Part shown: piece by piece, positions 7,507-16,598 of the stretch
Layout of the letters: every line of letters begins with the position of its first letter
Position numbering within the stretch: the stretch's first letter is position 1
Assembly (NCBI GenBank): GCA_028819845.1
Contig: JAPPKS010000030.1
Coordinates: 62,001-126,000, forward strand
Length of the DNA stretch: 64,000 nt
Source: Candidatus Poribacteria bacterium
GTDB taxonomy: Bacteria; Poribacteria; WGA-4E; PCPOR2b
Reading direction: 5' to 3'
Position numbers and translations under genes: made by a program
The notes under the pieces: model-generated
Databases searched by the model: none
What the model was told of the DNA's origin: nothing
The model's input: only the letters and a program-made list of their open reading frames with translations

Positions 7507-9477
7507 TCAGACACCTTCTGAATGTGCGGCACGCCGATTAATAATACCGACAGCTCCCATGGCGATGATTGCCATCGCTTGCGCCCAAATCTGTATACCG
7601 GCGGAGGGGGCAAAAAAGAAAATGATTGCGGCGCCGAACAATACCCCCCGCTGCCATAAATTAAGCGGTCCGAACCAATAGCCGGAAACACTCGCCGCCA
7701 ACGGAACGATGCCAATAGCAGTGATTAGGACGCCGCCTGCGATAGCGAAGAATCCCGCCGAGCCTCCATCTGGAGATAAGAGCAACAATTCCGGACGCAG
7801 AACGAACGCGTAGGGTAGGGCAAATCCCACAAGTGCGAAACGGAAAGCGGCGAATGCCGTTTTCATGATACCCGCGTCCGCGATTGCAGCCGCCGTATAT
7901 GCTGCCAACGCCACCGGCGGTGTCACCATGGACATCATGCCGAAATAAAAGATGAACAGATGTGCGGCGAGCGGTACGAGTCCCAAATCCCTCAGCATCG
8001 GACCGACCAAGGTTGCCATCAGGAGATAACACACCGACGAAGGCAGCCCCATCCCCAGGATTATGGTCGACACCATCAGGAGCATCAATCCGAGGATTAG
8101 GTTGTTTTCGGCAAGCGGCAAAAGGACGCCCGCCAGATTCCTGCCGATGTCTGTCAGCGTTACAACGCCGAGGATCAGCCCCACACACGACGCCGCCGCA
8201 ACCAGCGAAACGCCGCCATGGGCAGCCTTTTCCATAGCCGCAACGACCCCCTTGATGTCGACCCGAGTGTGTTTATTAAACGCACTCAGAGCCAAAACTA
8301 GGAGCAAACTTAAGCTGACTGACCGGAAAGGCGTGTACCCGATAATCAAAAAGACAATGAGCGAGACAAATGCGCTGAAAAAGATGAACCCCTGCATTGG
8401 TGCGGCGCGTGCCGACGCTCCCGCGGGCAAATCGGAATCTTCGGCATTCACTCCTGATGTTGCGCTGGCATTTGTGCTTGAACTGGCACGTCCGGCGTAA
8501 AAGTGAACAATCAACAAGAGCGCTGTGTAGTAGAGAACAGCAGGAATCAGCGCCGATTTGATGATTTCAAGATAGGTAACCGACGGTTGAACAATCTCAA
8601 GCATCATGTAAGCTCCCGCACCCATGATGGGCGGAACCAACGCGCCGCCTGAACTGGCAGCCGCTTCTACACCGCCCGCGATATCAGGTTTGAAACCGAC
8701 ACTTCTCATCAACGGGATTGTGAAGGTGCCGGTGGTAGCTGTATTGGCGACCGCACTGCCGGACAGCGACCCCATCATTCCACTGCTCAGGACGGCAATC
8801 TTGGCAGCGCCGCCGGAACTTGAGCGAAAAAGACGCCTAGCAAAGCCGATGATATATCCGGTTGCCCCGGTTTTTTCCAATAATGTCCCGAACAGAACGA
8901 AGAGAAATACATACTTAAACATAACATTCAAGGCGATGCCAAAAACACCCTGGCTCTGCAAAAAAGTGTGGCTAATAATTCGGTCCAAAGACTGATCTTT
9001 GTGAGGAAATAGCCAGACGGGCATGGACGACCGAAAACCCGCATAAAGTAAAAAAATTAAGGATAGCACAGGCAAAGCGATGCCGATAGCGCGCCGTGTG
9101 GCCTCCAAAACCAGAAGGACGCCAATCAACCCGATGAAGTAATCTACGAATCGTTCCGAGCCCGCGCGTTGCCCAAGCGGCTGATCGTCAATCCAAAGCT
9201 GTTCAAACATGGGTTCGGTCTGAACCAGAATATAACCGAAGCTGACCACGGTGGCGATAACAAAAATGTAATCGAGAATCTGAAACGCAGCCCGGTCTTC
9301 AAATCTGCGGTGCAGGGGATATTTCAGAAAGACCAAGATTAATCCCAACATCCCAAAAATTGCCAATTGAGATTGCGGCAGCAGGTGAGGAAAATTGACC
9401 TCAATCAGAATAAAAAGACTGAGAAGGACGGCGAGGATTGGGAAAAGAGTGTTGCGGATTGGTCGGAGGAAGCTCAT
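7507..9477 (-). CDS. TRAP transporter fused permease (4TM/12TM, DctQM-type)
   Basis: This 656-residue membrane protein fuses the small DctQ-like and large DctM-like TRAP permease subunits. It has an N-terminal set of hydrophobic helices (about residues 10-160), followed by the large subunit with G-T-L-L-E-K-T-G-A-T-G-Y, M-G-S-L-S-G-S-A-V-A-N-T-A-T-T-G-T-F-T-I-P and G-A-L-V-P-P-I-M-G-A-G-A-Y. These are hallmark sequences of the TRAP 4TM/12TM fusion family, which takes up organic anions by ion symport. It partners the TAXI-type binding protein at 9538-10515, 60 bases upstream on the same strand. The substrate is not predictable; TAXI systems carry glutamate, 2-oxoglutarate and related acids. 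Confidence 0.95.
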   Translation of the reverse strand: MSFLRPIRNTLFPILAVLLSLFILIEVNFPHLLPQSQLAIFGMLGLILVFLKYPLHRRFEDRAAFQILDYIFVIATVVSFGYILVQTEPMFEQLWIDDQPLGQRAGSERFVDYFIGLIGVLLVLEATRRAIGIALPVLSLIFLLYAGFRSSMPVWLFPHKDQSLDRIISHTFLQSQGVFGIALNVMFKYVFLFVLFGTLLEKTGATGYIIGFARRLFRSSSGGAAKIAVLSSGMMGSLSGSAVANTATTGTFTIPLMRSVGFKPDIAGGVEAAASSGGALVPPIMGAGAYMMLEIVQPSVTYLEIIKSALIPAVLYYTALLLIVHFYAGRASSSTNASATSGVNAEDSDLPAGASARAAPMQGFIFFSAFVSLIVFLIIGYTPFRSVSLSLLLVLALSAFNKHTRVDIKGVVAAMEKAAHGGVSLVAAASCVGLILGVVTLTDIGRNLAGVLLPLAENNLILGLMLLMVSTIILGMGLPSSVCYLLMATLVGPMLRDLGLVPLAAHLFIFYFGMMSMVTPPVALAAYTAAAIADAGIMKTAFAAFRFALVGFALPYAFVLRPELLLLSPDGGSAGFFAIAGGVLITAIGIVPLAASVSGYWFGPLNLWQRGVLFGAAIIFFFAPSAGIQIWAQAMAIIAMGAVGIINRRAAHSEGV

Positions 9478-9537
9478 CTATTCAAAACTTAACTTGATTA
9501 TGCTGTCTAACGAGGCTAGGCTGATTTCGGAGGAATG

Positions 9538-10515
9538 CTACTCCGGCCATATCCCGACATCCTTGTAGTAACGAATTGCGCCGGGATGGAACGGCGTACC
9601 GGTGTGCTTAACGACGTTTTTGGGGTTAATCGCTTTGCCCGCGGGATGAATTTCAGCAACGTCCGCATGGTGTTCGTAGAGGATTTTCGTGAAATGGTAA
9701 ACCGTTTCTTCATCCACATCGGCGCTGGTAATCAAATGCATCGCGCCAACATTCACGCCGTTGAACGGTTCGTTCTGGTTCCGGTAAGTCGCTGCAGGAA
9801 TCGTTGCCGCGTTAAAAAACGGGTAGTCATCAAACAGCCGCTGTTTCGCCGCCTCTTGATAAGGAATGAAGTGGATATCCTGCGAAGCGCAAGCTTGTAG
9901 AATTGATGCCGTAGGCACAGCTCCGCCCAGAAACGCCGCGGCAGCGGAACCGTCTGCGAGCATATCGACTGCGCCCGACTGCGTGTTATGGAGCGGTGTG
10001 AAATCTTCGTACGCCACGCCGTGAGCCGCCAAAATAGGCTTGAGAAAATACTCGAATCCCGCACCTGCCGGCCCGACAACTACGCGCTTCTCTTTCAAAT
10101 CAGCGATTCGTTTTACTCCAGAGCGTTTTGGCGTAATGAAAAGCGCTACGTTCGGTGCGAGCGTCATTACCGTTTGAATGGAGTGTTTCTGTTTCCATGC
10201 ACCTTCACCGCGAACGGCAAAGTAAGAGATTGCTGCGTTGGCGAGGGCAAACTCCAACTCACCCTTGCTCAGGCGTCGGATATTCTCCTGTGTGCCCTTC
10301 GTTGCTTCCGCGGAAACTATCCACCCGCGGTCAGCCTGATTCTCGCTGACAACTTGCGCGATCGCGCTGCCCACGACGAAAAACGCCCCACCGGGCGGGG
10401 CAGTCCCAACACTTAGAAATTGACGTTTTTCGGCTGGCGCGCTCCTCGCCGCAACGAGTATTCCGGCAATCACCATTAGTATTCGTAAGAATCTCGATTT
10501 TTTCGAATAATTCAT
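9538..10515 (-). CDS. TAXI-family TRAP transporter substrate-binding protein
   Basis: The 325-residue protein carries an N-terminal signal peptide (Lys/Arg-rich start, hydrophobic core, A-R-S-A-P-A-E cleavage region near residue 28). The mature part shows TAXI-type signatures: F-L-S-V-G-T-A-P-P-G-G-A-F-F near the start, then A-T-K-G-T-Q-E-N-I-R-R-L, G-E-L-E-F-A-L-A-N, and K-R-V-V-V-G-P-A-G-A-G. It binds a small organic acid in the periplasm and delivers it to the fused permease encoded just downstream. GAGGGGA lies about 12 bases before the ATG, and a sigma-70-like promoter lies at 10592-10621. The two genes probably form one operon. Confidence 0.94.
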   Translation of the reverse strand: MNYSKKSRFLRILMVIAGILVAARSAPAEKRQFLSVGTAPPGGAFFVVGSAIAQVVSENQADRGWIVSAEATKGTQENIRRLSKGELEFALANAAISYFAVRGEGAWKQKHSIQTVMTLAPNVALFITPKRSGVKRIADLKEKRVVVGPAGAGFEYFLKPILAAHGVAYEDFTPLHNTQSGAVDMLADGSAAAAFLGGAVPTASILQACASQDIHFIPYQEAAKQRLFDDYPFFNAATIPAATYRNQNEPFNGVNVGAMHLITSADVDEETVYHFTKILYEHHADVAEIHPAGKAINPKNVVKHTGTPFHPGAIRYYKDVGIWPE

Positions 10516-10591
10516 ATATGATGTCCCCTCGTAAACGTCCGGTAAGAACGGTGGTTTTTGACTTAAAGCGGTACATAGAAAATCTAAATCA

Positions 10592-10621
10592 AGGATACAC
10601 TTTATCCCTTGAATCTGTCAA
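10592..10621 (-). promoter_or_regulatory. Sigma-70-type promoter for the TAXI-TRAP operon
   Basis: On the minus strand TTGACA (10621-10616) is followed after 18 bases by TATCCT (10597-10592), about 75 bases upstream of the binding-protein ATG at 10515. Confidence 0.5.
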
Positions 10622-10795
10622 GAGGAAGATGCACCTCTGTATCGGAGTAAACAGCTTCAATCAGGTTGGTTCTAGTATTTAAACAGTGTGGTGGTGGCAA
10701 AACTAACATGGCAAACCCCAATCAAATATGGTATCTTTATACACAATGTAAAAGGAGTTCGCAGTGTAAAGCGCGCAATAAGGAAGGCGTGAGGT

Positions 10796-13651
10796 ATGAG
10801 TAAATCTAGTTGCGCTTTGATATACATATTCGCAATATCCGTCTGGGTAAACGTTTGGATGTTATCGACGTTCGGCGATAACGCGGAGAAATGGCGCGAA
10901 GCATTGGAGAAAGACTACGCCGAGATACTCAACGCCGCCCATAAGAAATTGGAGCGGCATCGCGGCTTAGTCAACAAATGGCGGGAAAAGGGGCGTCTCA
11001 CAGACCTCATCAGCTTGTACGAGTCAGATGTCACCGCTGGCGGCGCGGATGCCGATGTGCATTATGGATTGGGTTATGCTTACGCGATTGGCGGCGGTGA
11101 CGAGGCGCTAGAAAAAGCCGAATCGCAGTTTCAACGCGCCATTTCCCTGCAAGCGAATTTACCCATGGCGCACTATAGTCTGGGGGGCGTCTACCAACAA
11201 CAGGGGCGGTACGATGATGCGCTGCGAGAGATAGAAACCTGCCTCCGCTTGAACTCCGAATTTTATCCCGCTTACTATAAACAGGGAGAAATTCAACTTC
11301 AGTTGGACAAATTCGATGATGCGTTCAAATCGTTTCAGATGGCGTTGGGAATCAACCCCAACTGGGTTTATGCCCACTACGGGCTGGCGACAGTCCATCT
11401 CAAACGAGGCGAGTTGAACGCCGCACGAACGGCGCTTGAGGGTACCATTCGCCGAGACAAGAAATTTGCGCCTGCATATTACAAACTCGGGCAGGTGCTC
11501 GCCAGCGAAAATCGCTTCGAGGAGGCGCTCAAGACCTACGAGCGCGCCGCCAAGCACCAAGCCTACACAGCGGAGGTCTTGTGTGATCTAGGCGAGATTT
11601 TTGAGCAAAAAGGTAAACCAGACGGTGCAATTGACTTATTCCGGCGCGCAGTTGAAGTTGATTCCGGCTACGCTCCCGCTCACCTTCAGCTTGGCGATAT
11701 ATACTACGCCAATAATCAGCGCGGCCTTGCCCTGGAACACTATAAACATGCGTTCGATGCTGATGCTGCAATCAAAGATTACTTCATTCAGCAATTTGCG
11801 AAATATCACAAAAATCAGATTGGAATCAATGCGGCAAAATCGCTGCTAGATAGAGCGGTAGCGCTGAATCCAGCCGATCCGCGTGGTTATTTCTATTACG
11901 CCCGTGTGGAAGTCGACGCTGACAATCCGTCTGAAGCCATCCGGTACTACGAAAAAACGGTGGAACTCATTGAGGCGGATAAAACACACTTGAAGACTAA
12001 ATTGCCGAGGGGTGATTTTCTCGACGCCTATGAGTCATTGGGAAATCTCTACTATCAACACGGCAACAAAGAGCGTGCGGCAGTGGTGTATCGACGCGCA
12101 ATAGAATTAGCGCCGGAACGGGAACTGCATTTTTTCAATCGGGGCAAAGCCGCTTACGACAGGGAACGTTTTCATCAGGCTATCGAACCGCTAAACAAAT
12201 TCCTCCTCATATATCCGGTACACATCGAAGCCGCCTACATTCTTGGGCGCTGCTACGAGGCGAGAGAATATCTGGACAAAGCGCTTCAGCGTTACGGCAA
12301 AGTAATCCAACTGGATCCGCATTATCAGGATGCCTTAATGCGAACCGCGAAAATTTACGTGAAACAGAACGACCCGCAAAGCGCGATCGAACGGCTTCGG
12401 CAGCTAATTGCCATCGATCCGGCGAACGTAGAGGCGCACTATATTTCGGGCTTGTCGCACATCCAGTTGAACCGCCCTGATGATGCCCTCGACGCATTCC
12501 TACAAGCGGTGCACCTCGATTCGAACCACGTTGGCGCACAGTTTCAGGCAGCCATGTTGTACGAGCAAATGGGCGACGTAGACAACGCTGTCGCTCGGTA
12601 CGAAAAAACAATCTTGCTTGATGAATCAAGCGCCGAACCTTTCTTGCGGCTAGGGGCAATCTATCATCAACGGGGTGAAATGGATAACGTCGTCCGCGTC
12701 TATGAATTGGGATTGGCGATTGAACCCAACCATCCGCAGGCGCAATACGATCTCGGCGCAATCTATGAAGAGCGTTCGGAAGTTGAAAAGGCAATCGTGC
12801 ACTTTGGGCTTGCCAACCAACACGGCGACAGTCGATATGATTGGCATTTTCGTTATGCCCGCCTGCTGGATCGCCACGCCCGGACGCTGGAGGACTATGA
12901 CAAATACGCAGCGATGGCGGTTGAAGAGTACGGCAAAACGATTGAACTCAAATCAGATTATGCACCCGCCTACTTTCATCGCGGCGTGCTTACCCGCCAT
13001 TACAAACAGATTGGCGACGCGCTTTACCGCAGCAGCCAGATAGCTGAAGATTTCAAAAAAGTAATCGCTCTCGAACCGGAGAACGTTGATGCCCACTACT
13101 TTCTCGGTATGACCTACCTCGACCTCGATCAATTTGAAAAAGCCAAAGAGGTCTTCCAAATAACCCGCGAACTCGAGCCGGCATACAAGGACGTATCCTT
13201 TCAACTTGGATCGATTGCCGAGAAAGAACAAAAATTTAAAGAAGCCATCCAACATTACGAGGCAGAGGTCACTGTCAATCCGAAATCAGTTCGTTCCTAT
13301 CAACGGCTCGGCGATCTCTACGGTATGTTTGGGTTAAATATGGGGCGCGCCAAAGAAACTTTGGAGAAGGCACTCGAGCTAGAACCTGACCATGCGGAGA
13401 CGCTTCTTAACTACGGGAATACCCTCTATTATCTGAATCAACTCGGCTCCGCGGCGGAGCAGTTTGAGCGCGTGCTGCAGTTAACCCCCCAAGACATCAG
13501 TGCTAACTACAATCTCGCGTTGATGTATGAATACAACGGCAAAAAGCAACAAGCCATTGATCGATGGAAGAAATTTCTTAAGTTAAATCCCCCTACCCAA
13601 TGGAAAGAAGACGCAGAAGAGCGTTTACGGCAACTCGGCGCGAAACCGTAA
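10796..13651 (+). CDS. Large TPR-repeat protein with N-terminal signal/anchor
   Basis: The 951-residue protein opens with a hydrophobic segment (residues 7-25), likely an uncleaved anchor or signal peptide. Most of the rest is tetratricopeptide repeats from about residue 60 to the end. The 34-residue periodicity is clear from recurring A-x-Y-x-L-G, A-[IL]-x-x-Y-x-x-A and L-x-P-x-[NHD] at repeat ends, with more than 20 units. No catalytic domain is seen, so it should be a scaffold for protein-protein contacts, probably on the outer face of the inner membrane or in the periplasm. AGGAAGG lies 10 bases before the ATG. It stands alone between a divergent TRAP operon and the biotin ligase gene. 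Confidence 0.93.
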   Translation: MSKSSCALIYIFAISVWVNVWMLSTFGDNAEKWREALEKDYAEILNAAHKKLERHRGLVNKWREKGRLTDLISLYESDVTAGGADADVHYGLGYAYAIGGGDEALEKAESQFQRAISLQANLPMAHYSLGGVYQQQGRYDDALREIETCLRLNSEFYPAYYKQGEIQLQLDKFDDAFKSFQMALGINPNWVYAHYGLATVHLKRGELNAARTALEGTIRRDKKFAPAYYKLGQVLASENRFEEALKTYERAAKHQAYTAEVLCDLGEIFEQKGKPDGAIDLFRRAVEVDSGYAPAHLQLGDIYYANNQRGLALEHYKHAFDADAAIKDYFIQQFAKYHKNQIGINAAKSLLDRAVALNPADPRGYFYYARVEVDADNPSEAIRYYEKTVELIEADKTHLKTKLPRGDFLDAYESLGNLYYQHGNKERAAVVYRRAIELAPERELHFFNRGKAAYDRERFHQAIEPLNKFLLIYPVHIEAAYILGRCYEAREYLDKALQRYGKVIQLDPHYQDALMRTAKIYVKQNDPQSAIERLRQLIAIDPANVEAHYISGLSHIQLNRPDDALDAFLQAVHLDSNHVGAQFQAAMLYEQMGDVDNAVARYEKTILLDESSAEPFLRLGAIYHQRGEMDNVVRVYELGLAIEPNHPQAQYDLGAIYEERSEVEKAIVHFGLANQHGDSRYDWHFRYARLLDRHARTLEDYDKYAAMAVEEYGKTIELKSDYAPAYFHRGVLTRHYKQIGDALYRSSQIAEDFKKVIALEPENVDAHYFLGMTYLDLDQFEKAKEVFQITRELEPAYKDVSFQLGSIAEKEQKFKEAIQHYEAEVTVNPKSVRSYQRLGDLYGMFGLNMGRAKETLEKALELEPDHAETLLNYGNTLYYLNQLGSAAEQFERVLQLTPQDISANYNLALMYEYNGKKQQAIDRWKKFLKLNPPTQWKEDAEERLRQLGAKP

Positions 13652-13668
13652 TCCCGAAACGCATTGGT

Positions 13669-13715
13669 CTGCGGGAGAAACTTCCTAGCCTCGATTATCA
13701 ATCAGTCAATTCCCC
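13669..13715. repeat. Palindromic intergenic repeat, family A (diverged copy)
   Basis: The stretch GCGGGAGAAACTTCCTAGCC followed by TCGATTATCAATCAGTCAAT is a diverged copy of the element seen complete at 22564-22622. It shares wording with the copy at 26679. It lies between the TPR and biotin ligase genes. Confidence 0.7.
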
Positions 13716-13737
13716 ATTGTGTAAAAATTGAACCAAA

Positions 13738-14553
13738 ATGACCTTAGCAGCGAAGAAATTGACGGCTTCTGAAATCCGGGATGGACTCCGAACCCAAACG
13801 GTCGGGCGCAAGATTGAAATTCACAAAGAAGTTGAATCGACAAACGATCTTGCTCGAATACGCGGGGTTGAGGGCGCCCCGGACGGGACGCTAATCTTGG
13901 CAGATAGCCAAATCGCCGGACGCGGACGGCACGGGAGGCGGTGGCACGCGCCGCCCGGTTCAAGTATCCTCGCATCGCTAATCCTACGGCATCGGTTGTT
14001 GGCGAACCAAATAGGGTTGCCCAGCATCGCCGGTGCTACCGCCATTGCCGCGGCAATTCGAAAACTGACAAATCTCGACGCGGCGATTCGGTGGCCCAAC
14101 GATGTGCTCATCCGCGGAAAAAAATTGAGCGGCGTCTTGACAGAGCTGGAGTATGATCAGGAACGGCAACCCTTCTTGGTCATGGGATTCGGCGTCAATG
14201 TCAACACAATACTAACCGAATTTCCGCAGGAGTTACAGGCTTCCGCGACGTCCTTACGTGTCGAAACAGGTACGGCATTCTCTCGTGTAGCAGTGATCCA
14301 ATCCATTTTGCATCGGCTAGAGGAATACTATCTGCACCTGAAAAACGGCGAAGTTGCAACTTTAATCGCACGTGCAAATACGCTCTCAGCCACGATTGGG
14401 AGTGAGGTACAGGTTCAAACGGCATTTAAGATTATTGAGGGTAAAGATGAGGGAATCGATCAAGATGGCGGGCTCCTGATACGAGATGAACACGGATGTG
14501 TCCGGAAGTTTCTGGTAGGGGAAGTTATTCATACCGAGGAATGCAGGTCATAA
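13738..14553 (+). CDS. birA: Biotin--[acetyl-CoA-carboxylase] ligase (no DNA-binding domain)
   Basis: The 271-residue protein activates biotin as biotinyl-AMP and attaches it to the biotin carrier domain of carboxylases. The biotinyl-AMP loop G-R-G-R-H-G-R-R-W is at residues 61-69, preceded by S-T-N-D (34-37). R-W-P-N-D-V-L-I-R-G-K-K-L-S-G-V-L near 118 and G-F-G-V-N-V-N near 152 complete the catalytic core. A short C-terminal domain follows. Only about 27 residues precede the core, too few for the winged helix of E. coli BirA. It is therefore a group I ligase unlikely to repress biotin genes directly. No clear ribosome binding site precedes the ATG, and a family A repeat sits just upstream. 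Confidence 0.93.
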   Translation: MTLAAKKLTASEIRDGLRTQTVGRKIEIHKEVESTNDLARIRGVEGAPDGTLILADSQIAGRGRHGRRWHAPPGSSILASLILRHRLLANQIGLPSIAGATAIAAAIRKLTNLDAAIRWPNDVLIRGKKLSGVLTELEYDQERQPFLVMGFGVNVNTILTEFPQELQASATSLRVETGTAFSRVAVIQSILHRLEEYYLHLKNGEVATLIARANTLSATIGSEVQVQTAFKIIEGKDEGIDQDGGLLIRDEHGCVRKFLVGEVIHTEECRS

Positions 14554-14598
14554 GGCTATTCAAGGCGATTTTGCTATTAACACAATCCCATGACGTTG

Positions 14599-15621
14599 TC
14601 ACTTCGCCTTGACCTCGGTCCAAGCCCGATCGTAATTCCGAGTGAATTCTCCAAGATCCCTCAGCGATTCAAGCTTGTTTAAAACCTCTTCCGGGGGGTA
14701 GATGCCCGGATGATTGCGCAGCGCATCGGGCAGGTGTTCTCGCGCCGCGGGCACGCAGGTGCCGTATTTTGTAAATTCGGTAACCTTCGCGTTAATCTTC
14801 GGACGAAGTAGATAGTTGATAAACTGTGCCGCGGCCGCTTTATTCGGTGCTGATGCCGGAATGCAGACGGTGTCAATGAACTGGGTTGCGCCCTCTTTGG
14901 GAATTACATACTTGATACTTGAACGGCGCGCGGCTGCCCGGAAGGCGTCGCCGCTCCAGCAGTGCGCCATCACCACATCGCCGGAGCCTAGAATTTCGTC
15001 CGCCTCGTTCTTATACTGTTTGACCAGCGGTTTCTGCTCAATTAACTTCGCTTTGGCTTCCGCAAGTGCACGGAGATCGGTGCTGTTAACCGAATACCCC
15101 AACAGTTTAAGCGCCGCACCGATGGATTCCCGTTGATCATCCAGCATACTAAACTTGCCGCTGTACCGCTTGTCCCACAGCGCGGACAAGCTGTCGGGCG
15201 GCGGATTAACAACGGACGAGTCGTAGCCGATGCCCGCCGTTCCCCACGTGTACGGAATGGAATACCGGTTTTCCGGATCGAAATCCCGTTTCAGAAACTG
15301 CCCGCTAATGTTATTGAAGTTCGGGATCTTGGACAAATCCAGAGGCGATAGCAGGTTCTCTTTGACCATTATCGCGACCATATAATCCGACGGCATTATA
15401 ACATCGTAACCGGAGGCGCCCGATTTCAATTTAGCCAGCAAATCTTCGTTGCTCGCAAACACATCGACAACGACCCGCACGCCGAATTCACTCTCGAATC
15501 CCGTTCTTATTTCATCACCGACGTAATTTGCCCACGTGAAGACATGCAGCCGATTCTGCTCACCGCCGCAACCCAAGAAAGTAACGGTGAGGATTAAACC
15601 CAGCAGCATCCGTTTTAACAT
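14599..15621 (-). CDS. Spermidine/putrescine-type ABC transporter binding lipoprotein (PotD-like)
   Basis: The 340-residue protein starts at 15621, where AAAGGA lies about 8 bases upstream; an in-frame ATG at 15642 has weaker support. The N-terminal lipobox L-G-C-G-G (Cys near residue 18) anchors it to the membrane. The mature sequence L-H-V-F-T-W-A-N-Y-V-G-D, S-G-A-S-G-Y-D-V-I-M-P-S-D-Y and Y-T-W-G-T-A-G-I-G-Y-D matches PotD/PotF polyamine-binding proteins. No PotA, PotB or PotC gene is nearby, so the transporter core must be elsewhere or the protein acts as a sensor. Polyamine binding is inferred from the family. Confidence 0.92.
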   Translation of the reverse strand: MLKRMLLGLILTVTFLGCGGEQNRLHVFTWANYVGDEIRTGFESEFGVRVVVDVFASNEDLLAKLKSGASGYDVIMPSDYMVAIMVKENLLSPLDLSKIPNFNNISGQFLKRDFDPENRYSIPYTWGTAGIGYDSSVVNPPPDSLSALWDKRYSGKFSMLDDQRESIGAALKLLGYSVNSTDLRALAEAKAKLIEQKPLVKQYKNEADEILGSGDVVMAHCWSGDAFRAAARRSSIKYVIPKEGATQFIDTVCIPASAPNKAAAAQFINYLLRPKINAKVTEFTKYGTCVPAAREHLPDALRNHPGIYPPEEVLNKLESLRDLGEFTRNYDRAWTEVKAK

Positions 15622-16061
15622 CTGTAATTCCTTTACCAACACATAAATATTCTGTGGTTTTCGCCTGTGGGAAGGGCTTCCTAGCCCTGATTATCGTGAC
15701 AGGGATGTCCCTGCCAAAGTTTACACCATACCGAAATGAACAATCGTTCTTAGCCCCAACATAACCGGCGTTTACCTCAAGGGACTTGTGGGTAATAGTA
15801 AGCTTGCCAAGGGGGAGTAAGAGGGGGTTAGTGTTTTGTATCGTATCCGTTATCACCTTGAAGAATTCAGGTTCTCGTCATCCACGCTGGAATAGGCGTT
15901 GCCTGCCACAGCAACCTTATGATATACTCCCTCACAGCGAAAACTCGTTTTAAAGTCAATCAACGGCGGTATTAACGGATTTAGGGGCAATGATACCAAA
16001 TGATGGGATCGCATTGAATACAAGACGCGGTATAAGGGGTGCCGGTGTAGGCGTTTTGCGT
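15622..16061. other. 440-base intergenic region with dispersed repeats
   Basis: No gene was supported here. It contains a family A palindrome (15665-15715) and a diverged family B segment (around 15806-15832, AAGGGGGAGTAAGAGGGGG). The remainder shows no coding or RNA signal that I can recognise. Confidence 0.6.
15665..15715. repeat. Palindromic intergenic repeat, family A
   Basis: CTGTGGGA (15665-15672) is followed by the hairpin AGGGCT-TCCT-AGCCCT (15673-15688) and then by GACAGGGATGTCC. It is nearly identical to the copy at 22564-22622 but lacks the right terminal arm TCCCACAG. Confidence 0.8.
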
Positions 16062-16505
16062 TTAGGATGAATCCTGACTGCCTTCCTCTTCAGCCGCCGA
16101 TTCCAAAGGTACCCAGTCTTGAGGCCCCTCTGTCACCACAGATTTATCAATCGGCAACCCTGCGGATTTCCAACCTCGAAATCCACCGCTCAATACGGAT
16201 GCGTTCTCGTACCCCATGATTTGAAGGGTATGCGCCGACAGAGAGCCGCGAGTTTCGCCGCCGCAATACGTGACCACCTTCGTATCTTGGTCAGGCACAA
16301 CCTCATCAATATCGAGTTCAATGGCGGCGCGTGGAAGTGAAATCGCGCCGGGAAGATGTCCCGCCAAATACAAGTCTTTGTCGCGAACATCCAAAATTAC
16401 AATCGGCTCCTCATTTTCGATAGCCGACTTGAGTTCCTCATCGGAGACACGTCCGATGTTCGCCTTAGCTTCAGAAACAAGTTGTTCCAAGGTTTTTCCG
16501 CGCAT
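16062..16505 (-). CDS. Rhodanese-domain sulfurtransferase
   Basis: The 147-residue protein starts at the ATG at 16505, preceded by GGAG at 9 bases; the frame continues upstream without a better start. A single rhodanese domain spans about residues 17-125: I-V-I-L-D-V-R-D, G-H-L-P-G-A-I-S-L-P, and the active loop Y-C-G-G-E-T-R-G whose Cys would carry the persulfide. L-S-G-G-F-R-G-W follows. It probably relays sulfur or detoxifies cyanide/sulfide in the cytosol. The C-terminal tail is acidic and serine-rich. A sigma-70-like promoter precedes it (16549-16577). It is divergent from the gene at 16599. Confidence 0.92.
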   Translation of the reverse strand: MRGKTLEQLVSEAKANIGRVSDEELKSAIENEEPIVILDVRDKDLYLAGHLPGAISLPRAAIELDIDEVVPDQDTKVVTYCGGETRGSLSAHTLQIMGYENASVLSGGFRGWKSAGLPIDKSVVTEGPQDWVPLESAAEEEGSQDSS

Positions 16506-16548
16506 AAATTCTATCTCCATTAAGATATTTGAGTATCGCTGATTCCGA

Positions 16549-16577
16549 ATTTTAACACAGTTTGCTGGTCCCGTCAA
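16549..16577 (-). promoter_or_regulatory. Sigma-70-type promoter for the rhodanese gene
   Basis: On the minus strand TTGACG (16577-16572) and TAAAAT (16554-16549) are 17 bases apart, about 45 bases upstream of the ATG at 16505. Confidence 0.6.
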
Positions 16578-16598
16578 GTGACGTTAAGCAGTTCAGAG

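Noticed and set aside
7661-8188. 175-residue minus-strand frame
   Set aside because: It is an alternate frame inside the TRAP permease gene, rich in Arg, Gly and His as shadow frames usually are.
12207-12794. 195-residue minus-strand frame
   Set aside because: Antisense to the TPR gene; Arg/Pro-rich with no family match.
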